This document shows positions 1-9,667 of a stretch of 64,000 nt of DNA, piece after piece. Within the stretch, counting starts at the first letter, position 1. Each line of letters opens with the position of its first letter. The translations under genes were made by a program, and so were the position numbers. Location of the stretch: positions 186,001-250,000 of the forward strand of contig NZ_QEQL01000003.1 in the NCBI RefSeq assembly GCF_003097135.1, in the 5' to 3' direction. The notes under the pieces are model-generated. The model did no database searches. It was not told where the DNA came from and was given only the letters and a program-made list of their open reading frames with translations. The DNA comes from Pseudomonas sp. URIL14HWK12:I12. Its GTDB lineage: Bacteria; Pseudomonadota; Gammaproteobacteria; Pseudomonadales; Pseudomonadaceae.

Positions 1-1214
1 TCGATGAGCACACGGCCGCTGTCGACGTCGTACAGGCGCAGCAGCAGGTTGAGCAGGGTCGATTTGCCCGAGCCGGAGGCGCCGACCAGGCCGACGCGCT
101 GGCCGGCGGCGATGTGCAGGTCTAGGTGCTCGAACACGGGCCGGCCGGGCAGGTAGCCGAAGCTGACGTGCTCAAAGCAGATTTCGCCGCGCTCCACCTT
201 CAAAGGCTGTGCCTGGGGCGCGTCGGTGATGTCGTGGGGGCGCACCAGCGTGCGCACGCCATTGGCGATGTTGCCTGAGGCTTCGAACAGTTCCATCAGC
301 CGGCGGGAGAGGCCGGTGACGTCGCTGATGATTACCATCGACAAGCTGCTGGCCATCACGAAGGTCGCCACGTCGATGCGCCCGGCCTGCCACAGCCACA
401 GCGAAAGCCCGAGCATGCCGGCCTTGAGCAGCACGCCGCAGAGGTTCTGCAACCAGCGGATGCGCTCCATGTAGCCCAGCGAGCGGTGCGCGGCGGCCAC
501 TTCCTGATCCAGGTAACCGCCCAGGTAGCTGTGCTCGAAGCGCTGGCGGGCGAACAGGCGCACGTTGCTGAGGTTGGTCACGGCGTCTACCACCTTGCCG
601 GTGGTGGTGCTGCGTGCGGCCGAGTGCGCACGGGCCAGCGGGTGGCTGCGGCGGGCCAGGAACCAGCACAGGGTCAAAAAGCCTGCGGCCCAGGCGCCCA
701 TGGCCAGGCCCAGCCAGCCGTCGGCGCTGCTGAGCAGCACCACCGACAGCACCAGGGTCACCAGCAACGGGATCAGGTCAAAAATCAGGATCACCAGCGT
801 CTGGCTGGTGCCCATCGACACCTCGGAGATACGGTGCGCCAGGGCGCCGGCGAACTCGCTGCTGATGAAGCGGTGAGAGTGGCGCTGCAGGTAACCGAAC
901 AATGCGTGGGTGACGGCCCGGCGCTGGCGGGGCAGGGTGCGCACGTTGAACCAACTGGCCAGGCGCAGGCTGCACATCTCCAGCACCAACAGGCACACGA
1001 AACCTGCCACCGGCCAGGCCAGCGCTTGCGGTGCCGCCCCTTGGGTGACCAGCCGGGTGATCTGCCCCAGCGCCCAGGGGATGCCCAAGGTGAAGATCAC
1101 CGACGCAGTCTGCAGCAGCAGGATGGCCAGGTAAGCCCAGCGAAAGCGCCCCACGAAGTGCAGCACGAAGCGGTAGGGTTCGGTGGGCAGGGTGTCGGGT
1201 GGCGTCTCGGTCAT
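1..1214 (-). CDS. ABC exporter, fused membrane and ATPase domains (3' end outside window)
   Basis: Reading from the ATG at 1214 the frame stays open to the window edge, giving about 404 residues of a half-size ABC exporter (MsbA/multidrug type). The first 300 residues form a six-helix transmembrane domain. The nucleotide-binding domain then begins, with Walker A GASGSGKS near residue 386 and a D-loop-ward segment reading LLNLLLRLYDVDSG. The Q-loop, signature motif and Walker B lie beyond the left edge. Such proteins act as homodimers in the inner membrane and export lipids, peptides or drugs; the substrate cannot be told from this part. The downstream partner is not visible. The upstream neighbour, a MocR regulator, is on the same strand 53 bp away, so cotranscription is possible. 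Confidence 0.9.
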   Translation of the reverse strand, partial: MTETPPDTLPTEPYRFVLHFVGRFRWAYLAILLLQTASVIFTLGIPWALGQITRLVTQGAAPQALAWPVAGFVCLLVLEMCSLRLASWFNVRTLPRQRRAVTHALFGYLQRHSHRFISSEFAGALAHRISEVSMGTSQTLVILIFDLIPLLVTLVLSVVLLSSADGWLGLAMGAWAAGFLTLCWFLARRSHPLARAHSAARSTTTGKVVDAVTNLSNVRLFARQRFEHSYLGGYLDQEVAAAHRSLGYMERIRWLQNLCGVLLKAGMLGLSLWLWQAGRIDVATFVMASSLSMVIISDVTGLSRRLMELFEASGNIANGVRTLVRPHDITDAPQAQPLKVERGEICFEHVSFGYLPGRPVFEHLDLHIAAGQRVGLVGASGSGKSTLLNLLLRLYDVDSGRVLI

Positions 1215-1267
1215 GGTCGGGGATAGCTGGGCTGGGTTGCCGTTGGGCCATGGGTTGGCGGTTGGGT

Positions 1268-2614
1268 TCAAACCTTGAAGTGCTTGGCCACCGCCGGCGT
1301 GAAGTGGGTGCAGTTGATGCGCAAATAGCGCCGGTAGTCTCGCCCCACTGAAAACGACGCGCCGGGCATCAGCAGGATGTCGTGCTGCTCAAGCCGGGCG
1401 ATCAACTCGGCCTGGTCGTCCACCTGCGGGTGCGATGCCCACAGGAACATCCCGCCTTGCGGCTGCATCTCCAGCGCCCAGCCGTGCCGCGCCAACGCTT
1501 GCTGGGTGCGCACTTGCTGGGCGATGAGCTTTTGCTGCAGCTGCTTCATGTGGCCGGCGTAGGTGCCGTCCACCAGAATGGTATTGACGAAGCGCTCGCA
1601 GAACGCCGGCACCGCCACGCAAGTGAGCAGCTTCAAGCGCGTCAATGGCTCGACCAGGTGCGCCGGGCAGGCGATGTAGCCCACCCTCAGCGAGGCCGAG
1701 AGGCACTTGGAGAAGCTGCCCACGTAGAGCGTGCGTTCGAGGTTGTCGAGCTCGGCGAAGGTCTGGCGCAGGTGCGGGTTGAAGTCGCCGTACACGTCAT
1801 CCTCGACCACCATGAAATCGTGCTCGCTGGCCAGGCGCAGCACCTTGAAGGCGTTATGCGGGCTGAGGTTGCCGCCAGTGGGGTTGTGGTAGGTGCTGTT
1901 GCAGTAGAACGCCTTGACCTTGTGCCGGGCCAGGTACTGCTGCATCTCCGCGATGTCGGGGCCGTCTGCGGTGCGGCGGATACCGGCCACATGGCCGCCG
2001 GCCAGCTGGATCAGCCGCACCAGGTTGCCGTTGCAGGGCTCATCCACCAACACGTGGTCGCCGGGCTGGATCAGCAGGCGGGTGATCAGGTCCAGCGCCT
2101 GGGTGGCGCCCAGGGTGGTGAGCAGTTGGTCGGGCGGCACGTCCAGGCGGGTCTGGCGCTTGAGGTGCACGCTCAGTTGTTTGCGCAAGGGCAGGTAGCC
2201 AAAAATGTCGCCGTATTCGGCCAGCGCGCTTTGCTCCAGGCGTGCGGTGCGGCGGATGGCCTTGGCCAGCAGCTCGGTGTCGCGCCAGGCCGCCGGTAGC
2301 CAGCCGCAGCCCAGCTTGGTCAGGTGCGGGCCACCTTGCAGCAGCTTGAACAGCGCATCGCCCTGCATGCGCACAGGCGCTTCGCTGGCGCTCACCGCCG
2401 AGGCTCGCGCCAAGGGCGTGACGAAATGACCGCGGCCCGGTTGTGCGCTGAGCAGCCCTTCGCTGGCCAACTGGGCAAAGGCGCGGGTGACCTGGTGATA
2501 GCTGGCATCGCCCTCGGCCACGAACTGCCGGATCGAGGGCAGGCGCTGCCCGGCAGGCCATTCACCGGCTTGCAGGCGTGCTTTGAGCGCGGCATGGAAC
2601 GGGTCGGGAAACAT
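1268..2614 (-). CDS. MocR-family transcriptional regulator (GntR HTH + aminotransferase-like domain)
   Basis: The 448-residue protein has an N-terminal GntR winged helix (about residues 1-70, with the typical LPSIRQF and GRGHFV segments) joined to a fold-type I aminotransferase domain (about 95-448). Key PLP-binding features are present: NPTGG at 244-248, the aspartate in EDDVYGDF near 272, and the Schiff-base lysine in SFSK at Lys303. MocR proteins bind PLP and an amino compound and control nearby genes, usually a divergent one. Here the divergent gene is an MFS transporter starting 121 bp away, its likely target. The ligand is unknown. Confidence 0.93.
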   Translation of the reverse strand: MFPDPFHAALKARLQAGEWPAGQRLPSIRQFVAEGDASYHQVTRAFAQLASEGLLSAQPGRGHFVTPLARASAVSASEAPVRMQGDALFKLLQGGPHLTKLGCGWLPAAWRDTELLAKAIRRTARLEQSALAEYGDIFGYLPLRKQLSVHLKRQTRLDVPPDQLLTTLGATQALDLITRLLIQPGDHVLVDEPCNGNLVRLIQLAGGHVAGIRRTADGPDIAEMQQYLARHKVKAFYCNSTYHNPTGGNLSPHNAFKVLRLASEHDFMVVEDDVYGDFNPHLRQTFAELDNLERTLYVGSFSKCLSASLRVGYIACPAHLVEPLTRLKLLTCVAVPAFCERFVNTILVDGTYAGHMKQLQQKLIAQQVRTQQALARHGWALEMQPQGGMFLWASHPQVDDQAELIARLEQHDILLMPGASFSVGRDYRRYLRINCTHFTPAVAKHFKV

Positions 2615-2627
2615 GGGCTGATCTCAG

Positions 2628-2649
2628 TGTTAGAAAAAACAGCCTAACA
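2628..2649. promoter_or_regulatory. Inverted repeat between MocR gene and MFS gene, candidate operator
   Basis: TGTTAG (2628-2633) and CTAACA (2644-2649) form a 6-bp inverted repeat with a 10-bp A-rich centre. AACAG also occurs twice in direct orientation (2638-2650). It lies 13 bp upstream of the MocR start codon, in the shared divergent region. MocR proteins commonly bind direct and inverted repeats in such positions; the assignment to this regulator is inference. Confidence 0.35.
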
Positions 2650-2735
2650 GTTCGTGGGAAATCCCGTCGACTGTTCGCCCTGCGCGCGCAGGGCGGTGCA
2701 ATGATCGCCGGGCCCATCATCCAGGAGCGCTGAGC

Positions 2736-3995
2736 GTGACCCCGATGCCCGAACCCCGCCGCTTGCCCGGCAAAACCTGGCTGTATTTCACAGCCCAGTC
2801 GATCAACCTCACCACCGCCGTGATGTCGGTGACCATGGCCGCGATGGTCGGTGCGGCGCTGGCGCCTGCCCCGGCGTTGGCCACGGTGCCCTATGGCTTT
2901 CAGTTCCTGCTGCTGATGCTGGCCACTTACCCGGCGGCGCGGCTGATGGCTCGGCTGGGGCGCAAGCGCGCCTTCATGCTGGGGTCGCTGGCGTTGGTGG
3001 TGGCAGGCTTGAGTGGTTACCAGGCGGTGCGGCTGGGCAGCTTCGCCTTACTGGTGCTCAGCCATTCGGCGCTGGGGGTGTACGTGGCCTTCGCCAATTT
3101 CAACCGCTTCGCCGCCACCGATGGGCTGCCTGCAACGCTCAAGGCGCGGGCGTTGTCGCTGGTGGTCGCCGGTGGCGTAGTGGCGGCGTTCGTGGGCCCG
3201 GCGCTCACCGGCCTGCTCAAGGACGCCGGCGGCTACCCGGCCTTCGCCTTGTGCTATGCCAGCTTCATCGTGCTGGCCGCACTGGCCTTCGCGGTGGCCT
3301 GGGCGCAGCCGCAGGTGCCGCGCCCGCCGCTGCCCGCCCGGCGCAAGGGCGGCGAGCCGCTGCCGCTTCAGGCGAAACTGGCCATGGCCATCGCTGCCCT
3401 GGGCTACGGCATCATGAACCTGCTGATGATCCAGGCCTCCCTGCACATGAACCACATGCACACCGGCTTCGATGACATTCGCAGCGCCATCCAGTGGCAC
3501 GTGATCGCGATGTTTGCGCCGTCGTTCTTCACCGCGGCGCTGATCCGCCGAATCGGGCTCAAGGCGCTGTTGTGCCTTGGCCTTGTGCTGTTGGCCGGCA
3601 GTTCGGCGCTCAATCTCCTGGTGAGTGAGCACCTGGGCCTGGTGCTGGCGCTGGTGGTGCTCGGGCTAGGCTGGAATTTCACCTACGTGGGCGGCGGCGC
3701 ATTGCTGGCCCAGGCACTGGGCAATACGCCCCAGGCGATGGATGGCCAGGGCAAGAATGACCTGGCCATCGCCGTCTGCGCCACGCTGGGGGCGTTTCTG
3801 CCCTCGGTGCTGATCGGGCTGGTGGGCTGGGCGGGCAGTAACCTGCTGTGCCTGGTGTTGCTGGCGGCCCTGTGGCTGGCCACTTGGCGCTTGCTGCCTG
3901 GCACGCAACGGCTCAGTACACCTGCGGTACCCGAATCTCCCCAGGCACCGGCTGGCGCACGTAGTCCTCGTGGCGCGCACGCGGGGGCAAGGTGA
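2736..3995 (+). CDS. MFS transporter, probable DHA1-like
   Basis: The 419-residue integral membrane protein has about 12 hydrophobic segments and a major-facilitator loop 2-3 signature (RLMARLGRKRAF). It starts at GTG 2736, preceded by AGGAGCG at a good distance; an ATG two codons further is also possible. It probably exports a small molecule. The divergent MocR gene is the likely regulator. The last 27 codons, encoding a Pro/Ala-rich hydrophilic tail, overlap the 3' end of the convergent polyphosphate kinase gene by 83 bp, which is long for two real genes. Substrate unknown. Confidence 0.88.
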   Translation: MTPMPEPRRLPGKTWLYFTAQSINLTTAVMSVTMAAMVGAALAPAPALATVPYGFQFLLLMLATYPAARLMARLGRKRAFMLGSLALVVAGLSGYQAVRLGSFALLVLSHSALGVYVAFANFNRFAATDGLPATLKARALSLVVAGGVVAAFVGPALTGLLKDAGGYPAFALCYASFIVLAALAFAVAWAQPQVPRPPLPARRKGGEPLPLQAKLAMAIAALGYGIMNLLMIQASLHMNHMHTGFDDIRSAIQWHVIAMFAPSFFTAALIRRIGLKALLCLGLVLLAGSSALNLLVSEHLGLVLALVVLGLGWNFTYVGGGALLAQALGNTPQAMDGQGKNDLAIAVCATLGAFLPSVLIGLVGWAGSNLLCLVLLAALWLATWRLLPGTQRLSTPAVPESPQAPAGARSPRGAHAGAR

Positions 3996-4827
3996 CGGTG
4001 GGCAGCTCGACGCCCTCGTAGGGCACCTGATGCAGCAGGTGGTGGATGCAATTGAGCCGGGCGCGCTTCTTGTCGTCGGCCTCCACCACCCACCAGGGTG
4101 CTTCGGGAATGTGCGTGCGTTCGAGCATCACTTCCTTGGCCTTGGTGTAGGCCTCCCAGCGCCGGCGGGATTCCAGGTCCATGGGGCTGAGCTTCCATTG
4201 CTTGAGCGGGTTGTTGATCCGTGCGGTGAAGCGAAGCTCTTGCTCTTCGTCGGTGATCGAGAACCAATACTTGATCAGGCGGATGCCCGAGCGGGTGAGC
4301 ATGCGTTCGAACTCCGGCACCGAGCGGAAGAACTCCTCGTACTGGTGGTCGTTGCAAAAGCCCATCACTTTTTCGACGCCGGCGCGGTTGTACCAGCTGC
4401 GGTCGAACAGCACGATCTCACCGGCGGCTGGCAGGTGCGCCACATAACGCTGGAAGTACCACTGGGTCTGCTCGCGGTCGTTGGGCGCCGGCAACGCAGC
4501 CACCCGGCACACCCGCGGGTTCAGGCGCTGGGTGATGCGCTTGATAACCCCACCCTTGCCCGCAGCGTCGCGGCCTTCGAAGAGGATCACGATCTTCTCC
4601 CCGGTTTTCACTACCCAGTTCTGCAATTTCACCAGCTCGCCCTGCATGCGAAACAGCTCGGCAAAGTAGTGGCGGCGCTTCATGCGCTCGGGGTCATGGG
4701 AAAGGTCGGCGCTGAAGAATTCGTCGAGCTGGAAGTGATCGTCGCCCAATTCCAGCTCCAGTTCTTCGTCGAAGTGGTCCAGGGTGTCCTGGTGCAGGCG
4801 GGCGTGCTGTTGATTGTTCGAATCCAT
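3913..4827 (-). CDS. ppk2: Polyphosphate kinase 2 (PPK2, single-domain)
   Basis: This 304-residue protein is a one-domain PPK2, a P-loop enzyme that transfers phosphate between polyphosphate and nucleotides (usually making GTP or ATP from the diphosphate). Walker A FEGRDAAGKGG lies at residues 83-93 and the Walker B/lid-side motif DRSWYNRAGVE begins at residue 142; length matches short PPK2 enzymes. The first 50 residues are acidic and probably flexible. Class and preferred nucleotide cannot be assigned by eye. The gene is followed by the convergent MFS gene with an 83-bp 3' overlap and preceded by the zntB-like gene on the same strand. Confidence 0.95.
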   Translation of the reverse strand: MDSNNQQHARLHQDTLDHFDEELELELGDDHFQLDEFFSADLSHDPERMKRRHYFAELFRMQGELVKLQNWVVKTGEKIVILFEGRDAAGKGGVIKRITQRLNPRVCRVAALPAPNDREQTQWYFQRYVAHLPAAGEIVLFDRSWYNRAGVEKVMGFCNDHQYEEFFRSVPEFERMLTRSGIRLIKYWFSITDEEQELRFTARINNPLKQWKLSPMDLESRRRWEAYTKAKEVMLERTHIPEAPWWVVEADDKKRARLNCIHHLLHQVPYEGVELPTVTLPPRARHEDYVRQPVPGEIRVPQVY

Positions 4828-4879
4828 GATCCGTACCTCGGGAGGGGGGCGTTAGGGCGAGCCTAAGCGCGCCTTGTGA

Positions 4880-5902
4880 CTAATCGGTGTCGGTACGTTT
4901 TCGAAACGCCAGGCGGCCGGCCAGCAGTGTGAAGCTGGCCACGATCACCACCAGAATCCAGAAGCCATGGGGTGAGCCCGAGAGCGGAATGCCCCCGACG
5001 TTCATGCCGAAAAACCCAGCCACTATATTTATGGGCAGCGCCAGCACCGTGACCAAGGTCAGGGTGAACAGGGTTCGGTTGGTCTGCTCGTTCTGCAGGG
5101 CGGTGATTTCCTCCTGGATCAACTTGATGCGCTCCAGCAGCGCCGCCAGGTCATGGATTACCCGCGAAAACTCCTCGGTCTGCGAGCGCAGGGCCTGCAC
5201 CTCTTCTTCGCCGAACCAGCGCGGCGGCCGGTTGAGCAGGCGCATCAGCGAATTGGGCTCCAGCGCCAGCAGCCGTTGCATGCGCACCAGTGTTCGGCGC
5301 ACGCCGCTGAGCTCGGCGCGGTTGTAGGTCAGGCGCTGGGAGAGCAGCTGGTCTTCGATGCGGTCCACGTTCAGGTGCGTGTCGCGGATCATCTGGGTGA
5401 GGATCTCGGCCTGGTCGTCGATCAGGTGCTCCAGCAGCTCCAGCGGCGAGTCGAAGGTTTCGCCGCGCTTGACCGCAAACCGCAGGCGGTCGGCCGAGCG
5501 CAGGGGTTGCAGGCGCACGCTGACCAGCATGTTCTCGCGCACGCACAGCCACAGGGTGGCGATGTCCGAGGAGGGCTCGCCGAACCGGAACACCACATCG
5601 TTCACCACGGCGGTCAAGGCCCCCTCCACGTGCTCCAGCCGCGTGGAGCGCGAGCCTTCGCTGAGGGTTTCGAAAAAGTATTCGGGCAGGTCCAGGTGCT
5701 GCAGCATCCAGCGCTTGCACCCGGCGTGCGCCATGTTCAGGTGAACCCAGATGAACTCATCGCCCACGGGCAGGTTTTGCACGGCGTGCAGGGTGGCCTG
5801 GGCGTCCATCTCATCGCCGGCCAGGCCAGCACGGAAACGAAAGCCGCAGATCAGGCCATAGGGGTCGGCATCGGCTGCCTTGGGCGCGAGGGTCGTTTGC
5901 AT
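4880..5902 (-). CDS. zntB: CorA-family zinc transporter ZntB
   Basis: The 340-residue protein has a long cytoplasmic N-terminal domain with a helical funnel, then two C-terminal membrane helices. The loop between the helices begins GMNVGGIPL, the CorA-family GMN signature in its ZntB form. Proteins of this type form pentamers in the inner membrane; ZntB has been described as moving zinc. The gene starts at ATG 5902, shortly before the AT-rich regulatory region of the divergent ssu operon, and reads towards ppk2 with a 52-bp gap. Confidence 0.92.
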   Translation of the reverse strand: MQTTLAPKAADADPYGLICGFRFRAGLAGDEMDAQATLHAVQNLPVGDEFIWVHLNMAHAGCKRWMLQHLDLPEYFFETLSEGSRSTRLEHVEGALTAVVNDVVFRFGEPSSDIATLWLCVRENMLVSVRLQPLRSADRLRFAVKRGETFDSPLELLEHLIDDQAEILTQMIRDTHLNVDRIEDQLLSQRLTYNRAELSGVRRTLVRMQRLLALEPNSLMRLLNRPPRWFGEEEVQALRSQTEEFSRVIHDLAALLERIKLIQEEITALQNEQTNRTLFTLTLVTVLALPINIVAGFFGMNVGGIPLSGSPHGFWILVVIVASFTLLAGRLAFRKRTDTD

Positions 5903-5980
5903 GATGGCTAAATATCACCAGCCTGTGACAGTGACGTGACAGCGCTAAGAGGTATATTCGATACGGAAATAAACAAATGA

Positions 5981-5995
5981 ATAAATATGATTTAT
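5981..5995. promoter_or_regulatory. AT-rich palindrome upstream of ssuE
   Basis: ATAAAT and ATTTAT flank a 3-bp centre inside a strongly AT-rich stretch (about 5955-6010) in otherwise GC-rich DNA, between divergent zntB and ssuE. Sulfonate-use operons are normally activated by CysB-type LysR regulators acting at AT-rich sites when sulfate is scarce. The palindrome and location fit that, but the site is inferred. Confidence 0.35.
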
Positions 5996-6054
5996 AGATA
6001 TAAAAATCTGTTGCTAAGGTGAGCGCCACTCAGTCACGCAAGGTGGAGCAAGCG

Positions 6055-6648
6055 ATGTTGGTCGTAGCCGTAGGGGGCAGCCCCAGTGCGCGTTCACGTT
6101 CCGGCGTGTTGCTGGAGCAGGCAAGCCAAGGGCTGCAGGCGCGAGGGGTAGAAGTCGCAACGTTTCAGGTGCGCGAATTCGACCCTGTCGACCTGCTGCA
6201 TGCCCGCTTCAACAGTGCCTCGGTGCTGCAATGGCAGGACGCCGTGGAGCGGGCCGATGGGTTGATCGTCTCCACCCCTGTTTACAAGGCCTCGTTCAGC
6301 GGGGCGCTGAAGACGCTGCTCGACCTGCTGCCGGAGCGAGCCCTGGAGCACAAGGTGGTGTTGCCCTTGGCCACCGGCGGCAGCATCGCCCACATGTTGG
6401 CGGTGGATTACGCACTCAAGCCGGTGTTGGCCGCGCTCAAGGCACAGGAGGTGCTGCACGGCATCTTTGCCGATGACAGCCAGATCGCCTACGGCCAAGG
6501 GAGCGCGGCGCCGCAGCTGGCCGATGTGCTCGTGCAGCGCCTGGAAAGCGCCCTCGACACGTTTTCAAGCGCGCTGGCGCGCCGGCCTCGGCCGGTAGCG
6601 CCGGGTGTGCTCAATGACCGTTTGCTCAGGTCGCATTTCAGCATCTGA
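6055..6648 (+). CDS. ssuE: NADPH-dependent FMN reductase SsuE
   Basis: The 197-residue flavodoxin-like protein starts [10 protein letters not shown], the FMN-phosphate-binding loop of the SsuE/chromate-reductase family, and contains the [10 protein letters not shown] segment typical of SsuE. It supplies reduced FMN to the monooxygenase SsuD. I chose ATG 6055, which has GGAGC upstream and puts the GGSPS loop at the normal distance; a GTG at 6019 would add 12 unconserved residues. It is the first gene of ssuEADCBF, with an 80-bp gap before ssuA. Confidence 0.95.
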   Translation: MLVVAVGGSPSARSRSGVLLEQASQGLQARGVEVATFQVREFDPVDLLHARFNSASVLQWQDAVERADGLIVSTPVYKASFSGALKTLLDLLPERALEHKVVLPLATGGSIAHMLAVDYALKPVLAALKAQEVLHGIFADDSQIAYGQGSAAPQLADVLVQRLESALDTFSSALARRPRPVAPGVLNDRLLRSHFSI

Positions 6649-6728
6649 GCCTTTTTATATCGCCACACCCTTCTGACCCGATCACGGGAAGCAGGCGCCG
6701 GCAGCCCGATCAGTATCAGGAGAGCGCA

Positions 6729-7694
6729 ATGCGCACATTCTTCATACGTCAGGGGCTGGTCGCACTGTTTGCCGCGACCGTTTCCCTGGCATCCGCTTCG
6801 TTTGCATACGCCGACACCCTGCGTATCGGTTATCAGAAATACGGCACCCTGGTGCTGCTCAAGGCCCGTGGCACGCTGGAAAAAAAGCTCGCCGAGCAAG
6901 GCGTGCAGGTGCAATGGACCGAGTTCCCCGGCGGCCCGCAGTTGCTCGAAGGCTTGAACGTGGGCTCGATCGACTTCGGCGTGACGGGTGAAACACCGCC
7001 GGTATTCGCCCAGGCCGCCGGTGCAGATTTGCAATACGTAGCCTACGAGCCGCCGGCGCCCAAAAGCGAAGCGATCCTGGTGCCCAAGGCGTCTGCCATC
7101 CAGTCGCTGGCCGACCTCAAGGGCAAGAAGATTGCCCTGAACAAAGGCTCCAACGTGCACTACCTGCTGGTGCAAGCCTTGGCCAAAGCCGGCATCGCCT
7201 ACAACGAAATCACACCGGTGTACCTGCCGCCTGCCGATGCCCGCGCAGCCTTCGAGCGTGGCAGCGTCGACGCCTGGGTGATCTGGGACCCCTACCAGGC
7301 CGCCGCCGAGCAGCAGCTTCAGGTGCGCACCCTGCAAGATGGCACCGGCCTTGTGGATAACCACCAGTTCTACCTGGCGGCGCGCCCTTACGCCAAGGAT
7401 CACCCCAAGGTGATCGAAACGGTGGTTGAGCAGGTGCGCGAGGTGGGCCAATGGGCTTCAGGCAACCCACAGCAGGTGACCGATCAGGTCGCGCCGCTGT
7501 TGGGCCTGCCAGCCCCCATCACCCTCACTTCGGTGAAACGTCAGGGCTTCGGCGCAGGGTTCATCACCCCGGAAGTGACCCAGGCCCAGCAGAAGATCGC
7601 CGATGCCTTTTACGCCCTCAAGCTGATTCCCAAACCCTTGACCATCAAGGACGTGATCTGGACGCCCCCCGCCAACGTGGCGGCTGCCCAATAA
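6729..7694 (+). CDS. ssuA: Aliphatic sulfonate-binding periplasmic protein SsuA
   Basis: The 321-residue protein has a Sec signal peptide (about residues 1-28, ending FAYA before DTLRIGYQ) and a type II periplasmic-binding fold. Its core contains [15 protein letters not shown] and the DAWVIWDPY motif seen in sulfonate and taurine binders. It hands alkanesulfonates to the SsuBC permease in the inner membrane. A strong ribosome site (CAGGAGAGCGCA) precedes the ATG. It lies between ssuE and ssuD in the operon. Confidence 0.96.
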   Translation: MRTFFIRQGLVALFAATVSLASASFAYADTLRIGYQKYGTLVLLKARGTLEKKLAEQGVQVQWTEFPGGPQLLEGLNVGSIDFGVTGETPPVFAQAAGADLQYVAYEPPAPKSEAILVPKASAIQSLADLKGKKIALNKGSNVHYLLVQALAKAGIAYNEITPVYLPPADARAAFERGSVDAWVIWDPYQAAAEQQLQVRTLQDGTGLVDNHQFYLAARPYAKDHPKVIETVVEQVREVGQWASGNPQQVTDQVAPLLGLPAPITLTSVKRQGFGAGFITPEVTQAQQKIADAFYALKLIPKPLTIKDVIWTPPANVAAAQ

Positions 7695-7719
7695 GCGTGC
7701 CCTCAAAGGAGACCACTTC

Positions 7720-8868
7720 ATGAGCCTCAATATTTTCTGGTTCCTGCCCACTCACGGCGACGGCCATTACCTGGGCACCGCCGAAGGCGCCCGGGCCGTT
7801 GACCACGGCTACCTCACCCAGATCGCCCAGGCTGCTGACCGGCTGGGCTTCGGCGGGGTGCTGATCCCTACCGGCCGCTCCTGCGAAGATTCCTGGTTGG
7901 TGGCTGCCTCGCTGATCCCGGTGACCCAGCGGCTGAAATTCCTGGTAGCGCTGCGCCCGGGCATCATCTCGCCCACGGTCGCCGCACGCCAGGCGGCCAC
8001 CCTCGACCGCCTCTCAAATGGGCGCGCGCTGTTCAACCTGGTCACCGGCGGCGACCCGGCGGAGCTCGAAGGCGACGGCCTGTTCCTTACCCACGAAGAG
8101 CGCTACGAAGCCTCGGTGGAGTTCACCCGCATCTGGCGCCGCGTACTCGAAGGCGAGGTGGTTGACTACGACGGCAAGCACCTTCAGGTCAAAGGCGCCA
8201 AGTTGCTCTACCCGGCGATTCAGAAGCCCCGCCCGCCGCTGTATTTCGGCGGCTCTTCAGACGCCGCCCAAGACCTGGCCGCCGAGCAGGTCGAGCTGTA
8301 CCTCACCTGGGGCGAGCCCCCGGCCGCCGTGGCCGAGAAGATCGCCCAGGTGCGTGAAAAGGCCGCCCGGCAAGGCCGCACAGTGCGCTTTGGCATTCGC
8401 CTGCACGTGATCGTGCGAGAAACCACCGAAGAGGCGTGGAAAGCCGCCGACCGGCTGATCGAGAACCTTGACGACGACACCATTGCCCGCGCTCAGGCGT
8501 CCTTCGCCAAGTTCGACTCCGTGGGCCAGCAGCGCATGGCCGCCCTGCATGGCGGCAAGCGCGATAACCTGGAAGTGGCCCCCAACCTCTGGGCCGGTGT
8601 AGGCCTGGTGCGTGGCGGCGCCGGCACCGCGCTGGTGGGCGATGGCCCGACCGTGGCCGCGCGGGTCAAAGAGTACGCAGCCCTGGGCATCGACACCTTC
8701 ATCTTCTCCGGCTACCCACACCTGGAAGAGTCGTACCGCGTGGCCGAGCTGCTGTTCCCGCACCTGGACATCGCCCGCCCCGAGCAGCCGGCCAGTGCCG
8801 GTTACATCAGCCCGTTCGGGGAGATGGTCGCCAACGACATTCTGCCCAAAGCGGCCTCGCAGAGCTGA
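7720..8868 (+). CDS. ssuD: FMNH2-dependent alkanesulfonate monooxygenase SsuD
   Basis: At 382 residues it matches the length of SsuD, a luciferase-like TIM-barrel enzyme that cleaves alkanesulfonates to an aldehyde and sulfite using FMNH2 from SsuE and O2. The N-terminus [18 protein letters not shown] is near-diagnostic. The IRLHVI segment carries Arg227 and His229, matching the Arg226/His228 pair of the E. coli enzyme. It acts in the cytoplasm. RBS AAAGGAG precedes the ATG, and ssuC begins 10 bp after its stop. Confidence 0.97.
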   Translation: MSLNIFWFLPTHGDGHYLGTAEGARAVDHGYLTQIAQAADRLGFGGVLIPTGRSCEDSWLVAASLIPVTQRLKFLVALRPGIISPTVAARQAATLDRLSNGRALFNLVTGGDPAELEGDGLFLTHEERYEASVEFTRIWRRVLEGEVVDYDGKHLQVKGAKLLYPAIQKPRPPLYFGGSSDAAQDLAAEQVELYLTWGEPPAAVAEKIAQVREKAARQGRTVRFGIRLHVIVRETTEEAWKAADRLIENLDDDTIARAQASFAKFDSVGQQRMAALHGGKRDNLEVAPNLWAGVGLVRGGAGTALVGDGPTVAARVKEYAALGIDTFIFSGYPHLEESYRVAELLFPHLDIARPEQPASAGYISPFGEMVANDILPKAASQS

Positions 8869-8878
8869 GGGGGCGAGC

Positions 8879-9667
8879 ATGAGCGCAACGAAGCGAACGC
8901 TCGAACGCCTGGCACCCTGGGCCCTGCCGGTGCTGCTGCTGGCCGCCTGGCAGGGCGCGGTGGCGGCTGGCTGGTTGTCCACGCGCATCCTGCCAGCGCC
9001 CAGCGCAGTGGTAGAGGCCGGGGTGCAGTTGGTGCGCAGTGGCGAGATCTGGACGCACCTGGCCATCAGCGGTTGGCGTGCGGGTATCGGTTTCCTGATC
9101 GGCGGGGGCATTGGCCTGGTACTGGGGTTGATCTCGGGGCTTTCCGACTGGGGCGAGCGGTTCCTCGACACCTCGGTGCAGATGATCCGCAACGTGCCGC
9201 ACCTGGCGCTGATCCCGCTGGTGATCCTGTGGTTCGGCATCGACGAGTCGGCAAAGATTTTCCTGGTGGCGTTGGGGACCTTGTTCCCGATTTACCTGAA
9301 CACCTATCACGGCATCCGCAATGTCGACCCGGCGTTGGTGGAGATGGCGCGCAGTTACGGGCTGTCAGGCCTGTCGCTGTTCTGGCAGGTGATTCTGCCG
9401 GGCGCCTTGCCGTCGATCCTGGTCGGTGTGCGGTTCGCCCTGGGCCTGATGTGGCTGACGTTGATCGTGGCCGAGACCATTTCGGCCAGCTCAGGTATCG
9501 GTTACCTGGCGATGAATGCCCGGGAATTCCTGCAGACCGACGTCGTGGTGCTGGCCATCGTGCTCTATGCCGTGCTCGGCAAGTTGGCTGACCTGGCCGC
9601 CCGCGGCCTGGAGCGAGCCTGGCTGCGCTGGCACCCGGCGTACCAGCCCAAGCGAGGTGCCGCATGA
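8879..9667 (+). CDS. ssuC: Sulfonate ABC transporter permease SsuC
   Basis: The 262-residue inner-membrane protein has about six hydrophobic helices and the binding-protein-dependent permease EAA loop ([24 protein letters not shown]). The reading frame is open upstream of the ATG at 8879, but that start follows GGGGGCGAGC and begins just after the ssuD stop, so I used it. The stop overlaps the ssuB start by 4 bp (ATGA), suggesting translational coupling of permease and ATPase. Confidence 0.95.
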   Translation: MSATKRTLERLAPWALPVLLLAAWQGAVAAGWLSTRILPAPSAVVEAGVQLVRSGEIWTHLAISGWRAGIGFLIGGGIGLVLGLISGLSDWGERFLDTSVQMIRNVPHLALIPLVILWFGIDESAKIFLVALGTLFPIYLNTYHGIRNVDPALVEMARSYGLSGLSLFWQVILPGALPSILVGVRFALGLMWLTLIVAETISASSGIGYLAMNAREFLQTDVVVLAIVLYAVLGKLADLAARGLERAWLRWHPAYQPKRGAA

